A stretch of 21,279 nucleotides of DNA, taken from assembly GCA_903915615.1 (NCBI GenBank), contig CAIWTR010000615.1, positions 1 through 21,279 of the forward strand, read 5' to 3'. The notes beneath the pieces are model-generated. The model did not search any database. It saw only the letters and a program-made list of their open reading frames with translations, and had not been told where the DNA came from. The DNA is from an uncultured Armatimonadota bacterium (lineage in GTDB: Bacteria > Armatimonadota > Armatimonadia > Armatimonadales > Armatimonadaceae). Shown here in pieces: positions 5,484 to 13,436 of the stretch. Position 1 is the stretch's first letter; every line of letters starts with the position of its first letter. A program made the position numbers and the translations under genes.

Positions 5484-6548
5484 TTAGAACTTGTAGACTT
5501 GTGCGATCGACAATGTGCCTTGGTCCTTCTTGAGGCCATTGGAGGCGCCAAAGAAGAAGTCATTTGAGCGGTCGTAGCGGTATTCGAGAAGTGTGCTAAC
5601 CGTTTTGCTGGTTGCAGGGAGCTTGTAGGATACAGCGATCGATGTCAACGTTGGCTTGGTGCCAGGCGTTGCTGTCAAGGTTGGCAGAATGCCTGAATCA
5701 GCACTGTTCTGTTGCAAGTATTCGCCCCGGAGCGAAAGAGCTCCGCCATTTGACTGACCAAGGACGAGAACACCCTTGACGCCAGTGGCTTCATAGCGCG
5801 TGTCTGCAGCATCACGGCCGGAACGCAGTGTGTAGTCAACATGCAACGCATTCGAATCGGAGAGCTGGCGGGAATATTGGAATCCTGCAAGGTTGGTCTC
5901 GCGGTTGTTACCACCAACATTCTCGCGTCCACTGATGAGGTTGAAGCGTAGATCACTTGCATCGCCGAGCTTCTTGTCCACAGTAAGAGCGTACGAAAGA
6001 TCACGATTGTCTTCGCCGGTTCCGCTGTACTTGTTCTGAATCGAACCTGTAACACGGGTCGAGTCGTTCAAATCAAACCCTGCACGTACACCTTGTCCGA
6101 GGATTGGGGTGAGGAACTGGAAAGCAAATGAGCGGCTGATAAAGTTGTCGATCCCGAGACCTTCGGATCCGACGAATGTGCGGTATTGACCGACATCGAG
6201 GCGAATGTCCTTGTCGCCAGCTTCGATCAACTGTGTTCCGTATGCTTCTGCAACAAACGCTCCTGGCATCAACAGCGCGTTACGGACATCACCATCGATG
6301 AACCGAAGATGAAAACCGCCGCGGTTGCGTGCAGTTGCCTCGCGGCTGACGGTCAACTCAGCAAGGTTCAAAGAAAACTGAGCATCTTTGGAGTTGTACA
6401 GGAATGTGTTGCCACCAGCTGGCTTATTGAAGTTATTGGAGAAATTGATTCCGAGGGAACCTCCAATTTTGACTTCCTGTGCATTGGCAGTGCTGGACAA
6501 AGCAGCCAAGCCAACGAGAGCTACAAACGAAATCGTCAAGTTACGCAT
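5484..6548 (-). CDS. Outer-membrane beta-barrel porin, BBP2/OmpL-like (porin 2)
   Basis: An exported 354-residue protein starting MRNLTISFVALVGLAALSST, with signal peptidase I cleavage expected after ANA (residue 23). NFNKP lies near the mature N-terminus and LNLAEL further on. The C-terminus ends QVYKF with the terminal Phe needed for outer-membrane insertion. These features and the length fit the putative beta-barrel porin-2 family (PF07642). Porins 1 and 2 are diverged paralogues with shared landmarks at both ends. The ribosome site GAGGAGG (6563-6569) is 14 bases from the ATG at 6548, longer than usual. An in-frame ATT two codons upstream would give better spacing but would be a rare start. 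The gene has its own promoter and terminator, so it is a single unit divergent from nuoA. The substrate is unknown. Confidence 0.82.
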   Translation of the reverse strand: MRNLTISFVALVGLAALSSTANAQEVKIGGSLGINFSNNFNKPAGGNTFLYNSKDAQFSLNLAELTVSREATARNRGGFHLRFIDGDVRNALLMPGAFVAEAYGTQLIEAGDKDIRLDVGQYRTFVGSEGLGIDNFISRSFAFQFLTPILGQGVRAGFDLNDSTRVTGSIQNKYSGTGEDNRDLSYALTVDKKLGDASDLRFNLISGRENVGGNNRETNLAGFQYSRQLSDSNALHVDYTLRSGRDAADTRYEATGVKGVLVLGQSNGGALSLRGEYLQQNSADSGILPTLTATPGTKPTLTSIAVSYKLPATSKTVSTLLEYRYDRSNDFFFGASNGLKKDQGTLSIAQVYKF

Positions 6549-6665
6549 AAGAATAGACGATGCCTCCTCTTTGTTTTACGTGATGACGTCCTGCGGCAAT
6601 GCAAGTCGTCCACCACATTAGGGATGATTCCCCAGCAATACCCGACTAAGGGCACCACTGCTCTA

Positions 6666-6695
6666 ACATTACTCCTGACCGGCAAGTCATGTCAA
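6666..6695 (-). promoter_or_regulatory. Predicted promoter of porin 2
   Basis: On the minus strand there is a perfect TTGACA -35 (6690-6695), an 18-base spacer and a weak TAATGT -10 (6666-6671). The leader would be about 110 bases. Its -35 lies 5 bases from the candidate -35 of the divergent nuoA promoter. Confidence 0.45.
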
Positions 6696-6700
6696 GCCTA

Positions 6701-6730
6701 TTGTTTCGCAGATAGGCTGCGTGGTACAGT
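6701..6730 (+). promoter_or_regulatory. Predicted promoter of the nuo operon
   Basis: The -35 is TTGTTT (6701-6706) and the -10 is TACAGT (6725-6730), with an 18-base spacer. Neither hexamer is perfect. It is the best candidate in the 245 bases between porin 2 and nuoA. Transcription would start near 6737, about 57 bases before the nuoA ATG. Confidence 0.35.
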
Positions 6731-6793
6731 TCGCGTTGGACTGTGCCTTGGAATACTGGGGGATTCGCAGTTCAATCGATTGGATTTGTAACC

Positions 6794-7159
6794 ATGTTGT
6801 CATCCTATATTCCTGTGCTCGTGATGGTTGCTGGTGCGACTATTGTTGCGCTGGCACTTATTGGTTTGTCCGCATTGCTGGGTCCAAGACGCCCATCGGC
6901 TAGCAAAGACTCGACCTATGAGTGTGGTGTACCGGCGATTGGTTCAGCACGGGAGCGGTTCCCGGTAAAGTTCTATCTCACTGCAATGCTCTTCATTGTT
7001 TTTGATATTGAAACGATTTTTCTTTACCCCTGGGCAGTCAACTACAAAGCATCCGGCGGCCTGATGTTCTTCAATCTTGTTGAAATGCTGGTCTTCGTAG
7101 CGATTCTGTTGGTCGGCTACATATATGTTTGGAAGCGCGGAGGCTTGGAATGGGGCTAG
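6794..7159 (+). CDS. nuoA: NADH-quinone oxidoreductase subunit A
   Basis: A 121-residue NuoA (ND3 homologue), a three-helix membrane subunit near the quinone channel of complex I. The first helix covers about 7-28. The conserved loop carries STYECGVPAIGSARERFPVK, with the Cys of the YECG motif. FLTAMLFIVFDIETIFLYPW-type helix 2 is present here as YLTAMLFIVFDIETIFLYPW, including the conserved FDIE acids. I chose the ATG at 6794 because its N-terminus, MLSSYIPVLVM, fits the family. An upstream GTG at 6743 would add 17 residues and has no better ribosome site. The Shine-Dalgarno for 6794 is weak (GGA). It is the first gene of a 14-gene operon and its end overlaps nuoB by 10 bases. Confidence 0.94.
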   Translation: MLSSYIPVLVMVAGATIVALALIGLSALLGPRRPSASKDSTYECGVPAIGSARERFPVKFYLTAMLFIVFDIETIFLYPWAVNYKASGGLMFFNLVEMLVFVAILLVGYIYVWKRGGLEWG

Positions 7160-7623
7160 AAACAGATCAGCCGTTTCTGACGGTTTCGATGAACAAGGTT
7201 GTCAACTGGGCGCGCAAAAACTCGTTGTGGCCTGCAACTTTCGGACTTGCCTGCTGTGCCATCGAGATGATGGCATCCACGGATAGTCGCTATGACTTGG
7301 CCAGATTCGGGTCTGAGGCTTTTAGGGCTTCCCCGCGTCAAGCAGACCTGATGATTGTAAGTGGGCGTGTTTGCAAAAAGATGGCCCCAGTCCTTCGCCA
7401 AGTCTATGATCAGATGCCAGACCCTAAGTGGGTTATCGCAATGGGTGACTGCGCGTCCAATGGCGGTGTCTTCAATAACTATGCAGTTGTTCAGGGTGTT
7501 GACCAGATTGTTCCGGTCGACATCTATGTTCCCGGATGTCCTCCATCTCCAGATGCATTGATTCATGCAATCATGCAGCTTCAAGAGAAAATCGATCAAG
7601 AGCGTTTTAGTCAGCGCTACTAG
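7150..7623 (+). CDS. nuoB: NADH-quinone oxidoreductase subunit B
   Basis: A 157-residue NuoB (PSST homologue) in the peripheral arm. It holds the terminal [4Fe-4S] cluster N2 that passes electrons to quinone. The four expected cysteines are present: the tandem pair Cys35-Cys36 in FGLACCAIEM, Cys101 in GDCAS and Cys130 in VPGCPPSP. An extra Cys75 lies in VSGRVCKKMAP, where Thr is common in relatives. The ATG at 7150 is chosen because GGAGG sits 6 bases upstream, inside the end of nuoA. A TTG at 7129 would extend the frame by 7 codons without support. The gene overlaps nuoA by 10 bases and is followed by an unusually long 120-base gap before nuoC. Confidence 0.96.
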   Translation: MGLETDQPFLTVSMNKVVNWARKNSLWPATFGLACCAIEMMASTDSRYDLARFGSEAFRASPRQADLMIVSGRVCKKMAPVLRQVYDQMPDPKWVIAMGDCASNGGVFNNYAVVQGVDQIVPVDIYVPGCPPSPDALIHAIMQLQEKIDQERFSQRY

Positions 7624-7679
7624 ATTCCATCGTTGTCGTGGTGTCCTTCTGCAGCTTCTGACTCATCGCTGCTGGGAGA

Positions 7680-7701
7680 CTTTGTGATAAAATTCGCAAA
7701 G
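7680..7701. promoter_or_regulatory. Dyad with an extended -10-like element in the nuoB-nuoC gap
   Basis: CTTTGTGA (7680-7687) and TCGCAAAG (7694-7701) form an inverted repeat with one G-U position around TAAAAT. TGATAAAAT (7685-7693, read as TG-N-TAAAAT from 7685/7686) resembles an extended -10 promoter, but there is no matching -35. It may be an operator, an internal promoter or an mRNA hairpin. Confidence 0.3.
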
Positions 7702-7743
7702 TATTGTGCACTTATCATTTTGAGTCGTCGGGTGTAAAAACGC

Positions 7744-8346
7744 ATGGTTGATGCTGATGTCCGCTTGGGGTTGTCCGGTAGTGATCTGGCAATCCGTAAC
7801 AAGACATTCCATTCTGCACTGACGATGACTCCAGGGACCCTGGACGGCATCTCGCATCGCTTTTTAAGCGTAGTGAACGAGCATGGACTGCAGGAGAGTG
7901 TCGTTGACTTCCAAAATTGCAATGGCATCCCGTCGTTCACTGTCACTCCCGATGTAATCGAGGCTTTCCTTCGCATTGCGAAGGAAAACAGTAGCTATGA
8001 CCTGCTGTCTGATTGCTTCGGAGTTGACCGCCTCGCATTTAGTACGGCGCATCGCTTTGAAGTCGTGTATTCGCTGTACTCAATCCAACATTCCGACAGA
8101 ATCATCGTGCGTGTAGCACTAGCGCTCGATCAACCCTGTCCTACTGCGGCTGGAATTTATCCTGCGACTGTCTGGCCTGAGCGCGAAATCTACGACATGT
8201 TTGGAGTAGAGTTTACGGGGCACCCGGACTTGCGACGCATCCTGATGCCAGATGACTGGGTCGGTCATCCACTTCGGAAAGACTTTCCCCTTGGCGGAGA
8301 AGAAGTTGAATTTAGTCACAATGTGCGTGAGCAGGAGTCTAAGTGA
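7744..8346 (+). CDS. nuoC: NADH-quinone oxidoreductase subunit C
   Basis: A 200-residue NuoC (30-kDa subunit homologue), a structural peripheral-arm subunit that packs against NuoD. It is encoded separately here, not as a NuoCD fusion. The family signature lies at about 148-183: PEREIYDMFGVEFTGHPDL, then RRILMPDDWVGHPLRKDFPL. The N-terminal 40 residues are less conserved. The ATG at 7744 has only a weak GGGTG about 12 bases upstream, so initiation may be modest. The stop codon TGA shares its last base with the nuoD ATG, which points to translational coupling. The long gap upstream is the only sizeable break within the operon. Confidence 0.94.
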   Translation: MVDADVRLGLSGSDLAIRNKTFHSALTMTPGTLDGISHRFLSVVNEHGLQESVVDFQNCNGIPSFTVTPDVIEAFLRIAKENSSYDLLSDCFGVDRLAFSTAHRFEVVYSLYSIQHSDRIIVRVALALDQPCPTAAGIYPATVWPEREIYDMFGVEFTGHPDLRRILMPDDWVGHPLRKDFPLGGEEVEFSHNVREQESK

Positions 8347-9605
8347 TGCAAAACAGTGACCTCATGTCTGAGCGTAGCACCACATTTCCGGCTGGAATCG
8401 AAGTAGAGCGCCAGCACGATCCTGACACCGGTGCCGATACCATGACCATCAACATGGGGCCGAGTCACCCAAGCACGCACGGTGTTCTGCGGCTCGTTCT
8501 CGAGCTGGATGGCGAAAACGTTGTCCGCTGTACGCCTCATATCGGCTACCTGCACACTGGCATCGAAAAGACGATGGAGAATCTCAGCTACTACAAAGCG
8601 CTGGTTCTCACGGACAGGGAAGATTACCTGTCAAACCTGTGCAACAACCTGGCGTACTCGCTCGCAGTTGAGCAGTTGGTTGATGTCGTCATTCCCGAAA
8701 AGTCTCAGGTGCTCCGAGTTCTCCTGAATGAACTAGAGCGCATCGCATCTCACATGCTGTGGCTTGGGACACACGCCCTTGATATTGGTGCGATGTCTGT
8801 CTTCTTCTACACCTGGCAGGATCGTGATCTGATTCTTGAAATCAAAGAGCACATGTCAGGTGTTCGTACCAAGACATCTTGGATCTGTCCTGGTGGACTC
8901 CGCGGTGACATGCCTTCCGGCTGGTATGAGCGGGTTGAGAGCTTCCTCAATCAATTCCCGAAGCGGATGGAAATGTACGAGGGACTTCTCTCGAACAACC
9001 CGATCTGGCTCGAGCGAACCCGCGGTGTTGGTGTCTTGACTCCGCAGGATGCACTCGATGCTGGTCTGACCGGACCATCGCTTCGTGCAAGCGGTGTGGC
9101 TTGGGACTTACGCAAGTCCAATCCTTACAGTGGCTACGAGCAGTACGAATTTGATATTGCTGTTGGCCAATACGGGGATGTCCTTGATCGCTACCGCGTC
9201 CGAATGGAAGAGCTGCGACAGTCCTACGAGATTTGTCGGCAGGCGATGAAGCGTGCCCTTGCGATGCCGGGTGCGCCAGTTCGCACAAATGATCGCAAAA
9301 TCGCACCTCCGCCGAAGGCTGAGCTTGATACATCGATGGAAGCACTCATCCATCACTTCAAACTCTTCACCGAAGGCTACCATCCACCTGTGGGCGAAGC
9401 CCTCGGAGTAGTGGAAGGGCCACGCGGGGAGAAGGCTTACTACGTCATCTCGGATGGCAGCAATCGACCGTATCGGGTCCGCATCAAGGGGCCGTCCTTC
9501 TACAACCTACAGGCATTACCCAAAATGTGTGAAGGACGCTTGGTCGCTGATGTTGTTGCGATGATTGGTTCCATCGACATTGTATTGGGCGACATTGACC
9601 GATAA
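8346..9605 (+). CDS. nuoD: NADH-quinone oxidoreductase subunit D
   Basis: A 419-residue NuoD (49-kDa homologue, related to the hydrogenase large subunit), which lines the quinone site with NuoB. NMGPSHPSTHGVLR (36-49) carries the conserved histidines of the quinone pocket (His41 and His45). GYLHTGIEK (67-75), WLGTHALDIGAMSVF and the C-terminus DIVLGDIDR are all typical. The ATG at 8346 overlaps the nuoC stop by one base and has GGAG 8 bases upstream. A GTG one codon earlier is less likely. The length matches the family. Confidence 0.96.
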   Translation: MQNSDLMSERSTTFPAGIEVERQHDPDTGADTMTINMGPSHPSTHGVLRLVLELDGENVVRCTPHIGYLHTGIEKTMENLSYYKALVLTDREDYLSNLCNNLAYSLAVEQLVDVVIPEKSQVLRVLLNELERIASHMLWLGTHALDIGAMSVFFYTWQDRDLILEIKEHMSGVRTKTSWICPGGLRGDMPSGWYERVESFLNQFPKRMEMYEGLLSNNPIWLERTRGVGVLTPQDALDAGLTGPSLRASGVAWDLRKSNPYSGYEQYEFDIAVGQYGDVLDRYRVRMEELRQSYEICRQAMKRALAMPGAPVRTNDRKIAPPPKAELDTSMEALIHHFKLFTEGYHPPVGEALGVVEGPRGEKAYYVISDGSNRPYRVRIKGPSFYNLQALPKMCEGRLVADVVAMIGSIDIVLGDIDR

Positions 9606-9634
9606 CCCGGTTGATATGGGATATGGATTGCACA

Positions 9635-10168
9635 ATGGCTAAGTTCACGGATGATACAAAGCGGCGGCTGGATGCCCTTATCGCCAGATATCCGACAGCA
9701 AAGGCGGCTTTGTTGCCGGCACTTTGGGTTGCTCAGGAAGTGTATGGCGGGTGGTTGCCCCCTGAAGCGATGCAGGAAGTTGCCGATCATCTCGGAGTCC
9801 CTGCATCCGATGTGGCTGGCGTTGCAACGTTTTACACGATGTACAACAAGCGCCCCGTTGCACACCACCGGATTGAAATCTGCCAGAACGTGGCCTGTAT
9901 GGTCAACGGCGCAGATGAGCTCATCGGCTACTGCGAGCGCAAACTCGGTATTCATGCCGGCGAGATGACTGCAGATGGCACCTTTTCAGTAGAGCGCGTT
10001 GAGTGCCTCGGCGCATGCTGTCACGCACCAGCATTGATGGTCGGGAGCACGTACTACGAGAATGCAACCGAACAAACGGTAGACAAACTCATCGAAGAGC
10101 TCGCAAACATGCCGAGTGAATCTGTAAATCCACCACAGAGCCAAATGCCTGAGCAGGGGGAGTTTTAG
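9635..10168 (+). CDS. nuoE: NADH-quinone oxidoreductase subunit E
   Basis: A 177-residue NuoE (24-kDa homologue) with a thioredoxin-like fold that binds the [2Fe-2S] cluster N1a next to the FMN site. The four ligands are visible: Cys83 and Cys88 in ICQNVACMV, and Cys124 and Cys128 in VECLGACCHAP. An extra Cys129 sits beside the last ligand. The N-terminal helical part (about 1-70) has the usual LPALWVAQEVYGGWLPPEAM. I chose the ATG at 9635 (MAKFTDD) because GGA lies 7 bases upstream. Start codons at 9611 (TTG) and 9623 (ATG) are possible but poorly supported. The C-terminal 18 residues are Pro/Gln/Ser-rich and probably disordered. nuoF begins at the very next base. Confidence 0.93.
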   Translation: MAKFTDDTKRRLDALIARYPTAKAALLPALWVAQEVYGGWLPPEAMQEVADHLGVPASDVAGVATFYTMYNKRPVAHHRIEICQNVACMVNGADELIGYCERKLGIHAGEMTADGTFSVERVECLGACCHAPALMVGSTYYENATEQTVDKLIEELANMPSESVNPPQSQMPEQGEF

Positions 10169-11479
10169 ATGCCAGTAGAACAGACACAGCTCCTTTATCG
10201 GCACCGAAACGTACCTGGTATCAACCGCTTGGAAACGTATGTGGCGCACGGTGGCTACGAGCAGTTCCGCAAAGCCGTCGCAATGGACCCCGAAGCCATC
10301 ATTGAAGAAGTCAAAGTCTCCGGCCTACGTGGTAGAGGCGGTGCTGGATTTCCTACGCACATTAAGTGGAATGCCTTTCCAAAGAATCGTGACGTCGAGC
10401 ACTACTTCATTATCAATGCGGATGAGGGTGAACCGGGAACCGCCAAAGACCGCGACCTGATGAATGCGCTCCCGCACTTGTTGGTTGAAGGTTGTTTGTG
10501 TTCCATGGTTGCAGTGCGAGCCGCGAAATGCTACATCTATATCCGTGGTGAATATATCGAGCCATGGAAGAGTGTTCAAAAGGCAATCAACGATGCGTAT
10601 GCCGCTGGCTTTCTGGGCAAAAATGTTCTTGGGTCTGGCTTGGACTTTGACATCTACACTCACTTGGGCGCAGGTGCTTATGAGTGTGGTGAAGAGTCTG
10701 CGCTTATGTCCAGCCTGATGGGTGAGCGGGGAATGCCTCGACTCAAGCCACCGGCTGCGCCATTGCCGATGATTTCTGGCGTCTGGAAGCGTCCTAGCGT
10801 TGTCAACAATGTCGAAACGGCAGCCACGATTCCAGCGATTCTAGAGCTTGGTGGTGCCAAATATGCTGAGATTGGTGTAGGTTCTCCGAGATCCCGAGGA
10901 ACCAAACTCTTTTCAATCTCTGGCCATGTAAACAAGCCTGGAATCTACGAGATAGTGCTTGGGACTCCGTTTTCAGAGGTTCTCGATATTGCTGGCGGTG
11001 TTCGTGATGGACATCAGCTAAAGACCTATATCCCGGGCGGAAGTTCGATGGGCTTTGCTCCACCAACACCACTTGACTACCCGTTTGATTACGAAGGTAT
11101 TCCGCAAAACACGCAGACACTCGGACTCGGTTCTGGCGGCTTAATGATCTTCGATGAAACGACAGATGTCTTCAAGGTCACGCATCGCTTGGTTGACTTC
11201 TACCATCACGAATCGTGTGGCAAGTGCACGCCTTGTCGTGAAGGATTGGATTGGCTTAGCAAAATCTACGCCCGAATCGCATCCGGTGGTGGACGTGAAC
11301 AGGACATCGACCTTATCTGGGACATCTGTGATTCGATTCGGGGTAAGTCGTTCTGCGCTCTTGGCGAAGGGGCTATTTGGCCTGTCATGACGAGCCTGCG
11401 ACTGTTCCGCCATGAATATCTCTCGTATATTCATCATGGTCGGAACACCTATTCTGATGCCGGACAGCTGGGAGCATAA
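10169..11479 (+). CDS. nuoF: NADH-quinone oxidoreductase subunit F
   Basis: A 436-residue NuoF (51-kDa homologue), the NADH-oxidising subunit with FMN and [4Fe-4S] cluster N3. The flavin and NADH site is shown by GLRGRGGAGFPTHIKW (52-67), NADEGEPGT (83-91) and AGAYECGEESALMSSLMGER (168-187). N3 ligands are Cys350, Cys353 and Cys356 in ESCGKCTPCREG, and Cys396 in SFCALGEGA. His64 replaces the Gly more often seen in GFPTG. The gene starts directly after the nuoE stop with a strong GGGGGAG 7 bases upstream. Length and ends match the family. Confidence 0.96.
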   Translation: MPVEQTQLLYRHRNVPGINRLETYVAHGGYEQFRKAVAMDPEAIIEEVKVSGLRGRGGAGFPTHIKWNAFPKNRDVEHYFIINADEGEPGTAKDRDLMNALPHLLVEGCLCSMVAVRAAKCYIYIRGEYIEPWKSVQKAINDAYAAGFLGKNVLGSGLDFDIYTHLGAGAYECGEESALMSSLMGERGMPRLKPPAAPLPMISGVWKRPSVVNNVETAATIPAILELGGAKYAEIGVGSPRSRGTKLFSISGHVNKPGIYEIVLGTPFSEVLDIAGGVRDGHQLKTYIPGGSSMGFAPPTPLDYPFDYEGIPQNTQTLGLGSGGLMIFDETTDVFKVTHRLVDFYHHESCGKCTPCREGLDWLSKIYARIASGGGREQDIDLIWDICDSIRGKSFCALGEGAIWPVMTSLRLFRHEYLSYIHHGRNTYSDAGQLGA

Positions 11480-11486
11480 CATCACT

Positions 11487-13436
11487 ATGTCAACGCAAAA
11501 CGGCCCTGACCGGCCAAAGACTCCAGCCGAAAGCGCTGATGTCAACAAAGTGGTTACAGACACAAAGGCTGCGCAAGATGCCGGTGTCCCCATGGTAAGT
11601 CTGGTTGTCGATGGCAAGTCTGTCTCGGTTCCAAAGGGTACCTTGGTCATTGAGGCGGCGTTTTCGGCAGGGTCTGATATTCCATATTTCTGCTACCATC
11701 CAAGGCTGACCAGCGTTGGAGCTTGCCGGATGTGTCTCGCGAGCGTCGAGCTGGAAATGTTTGGTCAACGCAGAGCATCCATCATGGCAACCTGTACGGT
11801 TCCCGCCGCAGATGGGATGGTTATCAAGACCACAACCCCGGATGTCAAGAAGGCACAGAACGGCGTCTTGGAGCTGATTCTTGCGAATCACCCATTGGAC
11901 TGTCCCGTCTGTGATCGTGGCGGTGAGTGTCCTCTGCAGAACATGACCATTTCCTATGGTCCACCGAACACACGCTTTATCGAGGACAAACGACGCTACG
12001 TAAAGGCGTTGCCGATTTCCGACCATGTCGTACTGGATCGTGAGCGCTGTATCACCTGTATGCGCTGTACGCGCTTTGCATCCGAGGTCGCCGGCGACTC
12101 CAAGCTTGGACTAATCAACCGTGGCGCACAGTCTGAAGTCGGCCCATTCCTTGGTGGGACATTTGATTCCAACTTCAGTGGAAACACGATTGAAATCTGT
12201 CCTGTCGGTGCGTTGACAAGCCGACAATTCCGCTTCAAAGGTCGACCTTGGGAAGTGAAGTCTTCTGACTCAATCTGTACAAAATGCTCAAATGGCTGCA
12301 ACATCGCCGTTGGCCACCGTATGGGTGAAGTCGTCCGCATCAATGGTCGGGTAAACGAAGACATCAACGAAGAGTGGACGTGTGATAAGGGCAAGTTTGG
12401 CAATGCGGATGTCAATTCACCTGAGCGTCTTACGGTTCCTCTGATTCGGGATGCTCATGGTGCTCTCGTTGAGACCGATTGGGACACCGCACTTTCGGCC
12501 GTGGTCACCAATCTCCAATATGTTGCAGAGAACTATGGATCAGCTTCGCTAGCGGCAATCGGAACCACCACTGGTACCGTCGAAGACAATGTCCTGCTAA
12601 ATAAGCTTTATCGTGGCGTGTATTCGGCTACGAATCTTGCCTATCAGCTCAACGAAGCACCTCGACGGTTACCAAAGGCATCGATTGTCTCAGTTGAAAA
12701 GGCGCAGCACATTGTGAGCATCGGAATGGACCTCGCATATGACCAGCCGATGTATTACCTCCGCTCAGTTAAGGCGCAGCGAAATGGTGCTGTAGTCGTT
12801 TCCATTGATTCAGTGATTGGCCTTGGCGATGTAGCGCTTACACCAGAATCGGTTGTGCTGGTTCCAGATACTCTGGCAGCAGCTGACTATCAAGTGATTG
12901 ATTCTGCTTGTTCTGCGGCAGGATGTGGTTATTCTGTGCTGGCATCCGATGCCAATGCATACGGACCTTATCTCGCGGGCTTGGATGGAACCGAAGCGCC
13001 ATCCGTCTCTGACTTGTCAGTAGGCTTGGATGCGTCAAGTAAAGCAACGGATGTCCTAAGTGGACTTAGCGCTGGATCCATCAAACATGTGTTCGTTATG
13101 GGATCAGATCCTGTTACGCACATGCGTGATAGCCGATTGGCGAACGCCGCATTCTCTTCAGATGCATTTGTTGTCGTAACAAGTCAGTTTATGAATGCTA
13201 CGACTGCGAAGGCATCCGTCGTGCTTCCAATCGCATCGTTTTCTGAAACGGCTGGTTCCTACCTCAACGTGGATGGTCAGCTGCAGACGGTAGATGCAGT
13301 TGTTCCACCAAAAGCAGGTACGCGCCCGCAGTGGCAGGTGATGTTGGAGCTCAATGCTCGTGTTGGTAATCCGTTACCGGTGTTTACTCCATCCGATGTA
13401 CTGCCAGCCGGATTAGTGCCAGGGGGGAGCGAATAA
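11487..13436 (+). CDS. nuoG: NADH-quinone oxidoreductase subunit G
   Basis: A 649-residue NuoG (75-kDa homologue) that relays electrons. The start is the ATG at 11487, with GGGAG about 12 bases upstream and 7 bases after the nuoF stop. After a polar 35-residue lead comes a ferredoxin domain with Cys69, Cys80, Cys83 and Cys103 (N1b). His135, Cys139, Cys142 and Cys148 in HPLDCPVCDRGGEC bind N5. Cys188, Cys191, Cys194 and Cys238 bind N4. Cys264, Cys267, Cys271 and Cys299 form the extra cluster N7 found in many bacteria. The remaining molybdopterin-oxidoreductase-like part is short and diverged, and it should be structural only. The total is well below the roughly 780-900 residues of Thermus and E. 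coli NuoG. Its stop overlaps the nuoH start by one base. Confidence 0.94.
   Translation: MSTQNGPDRPKTPAESADVNKVVTDTKAAQDAGVPMVSLVVDGKSVSVPKGTLVIEAAFSAGSDIPYFCYHPRLTSVGACRMCLASVELEMFGQRRASIMATCTVPAADGMVIKTTTPDVKKAQNGVLELILANHPLDCPVCDRGGECPLQNMTISYGPPNTRFIEDKRRYVKALPISDHVVLDRERCITCMRCTRFASEVAGDSKLGLINRGAQSEVGPFLGGTFDSNFSGNTIEICPVGALTSRQFRFKGRPWEVKSSDSICTKCSNGCNIAVGHRMGEVVRINGRVNEDINEEWTCDKGKFGNADVNSPERLTVPLIRDAHGALVETDWDTALSAVVTNLQYVAENYGSASLAAIGTTTGTVEDNVLLNKLYRGVYSATNLAYQLNEAPRRLPKASIVSVEKAQHIVSIGMDLAYDQPMYYLRSVKAQRNGAVVVSIDSVIGLGDVALTPESVVLVPDTLAAADYQVIDSACSAAGCGYSVLASDANAYGPYLAGLDGTEAPSVSDLSVGLDASSKATDVLSGLSAGSIKHVFVMGSDPVTHMRDSRLANAAFSSDAFVVVTSQFMNATTAKASVVLPIASFSETAGSYLNVDGQLQTVDAVVPPKAGTRPQWQVMLELNARVGNPLPVFTPSDVLPAGLVPGGSE

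Noticed and set aside
6186..6791. 201-codon open frame on the plus strand opposite porin 2
   Set aside because: It lies antisense to a well-supported porin, has no recognisable domain and runs across the divergent promoter region. It is a shadow frame.
11141..11650. 169-codon minus-strand frame opposite nuoF/nuoG
   Set aside because: Antisense to two genes with all cluster ligands intact, with no visible domain or ribosome site.
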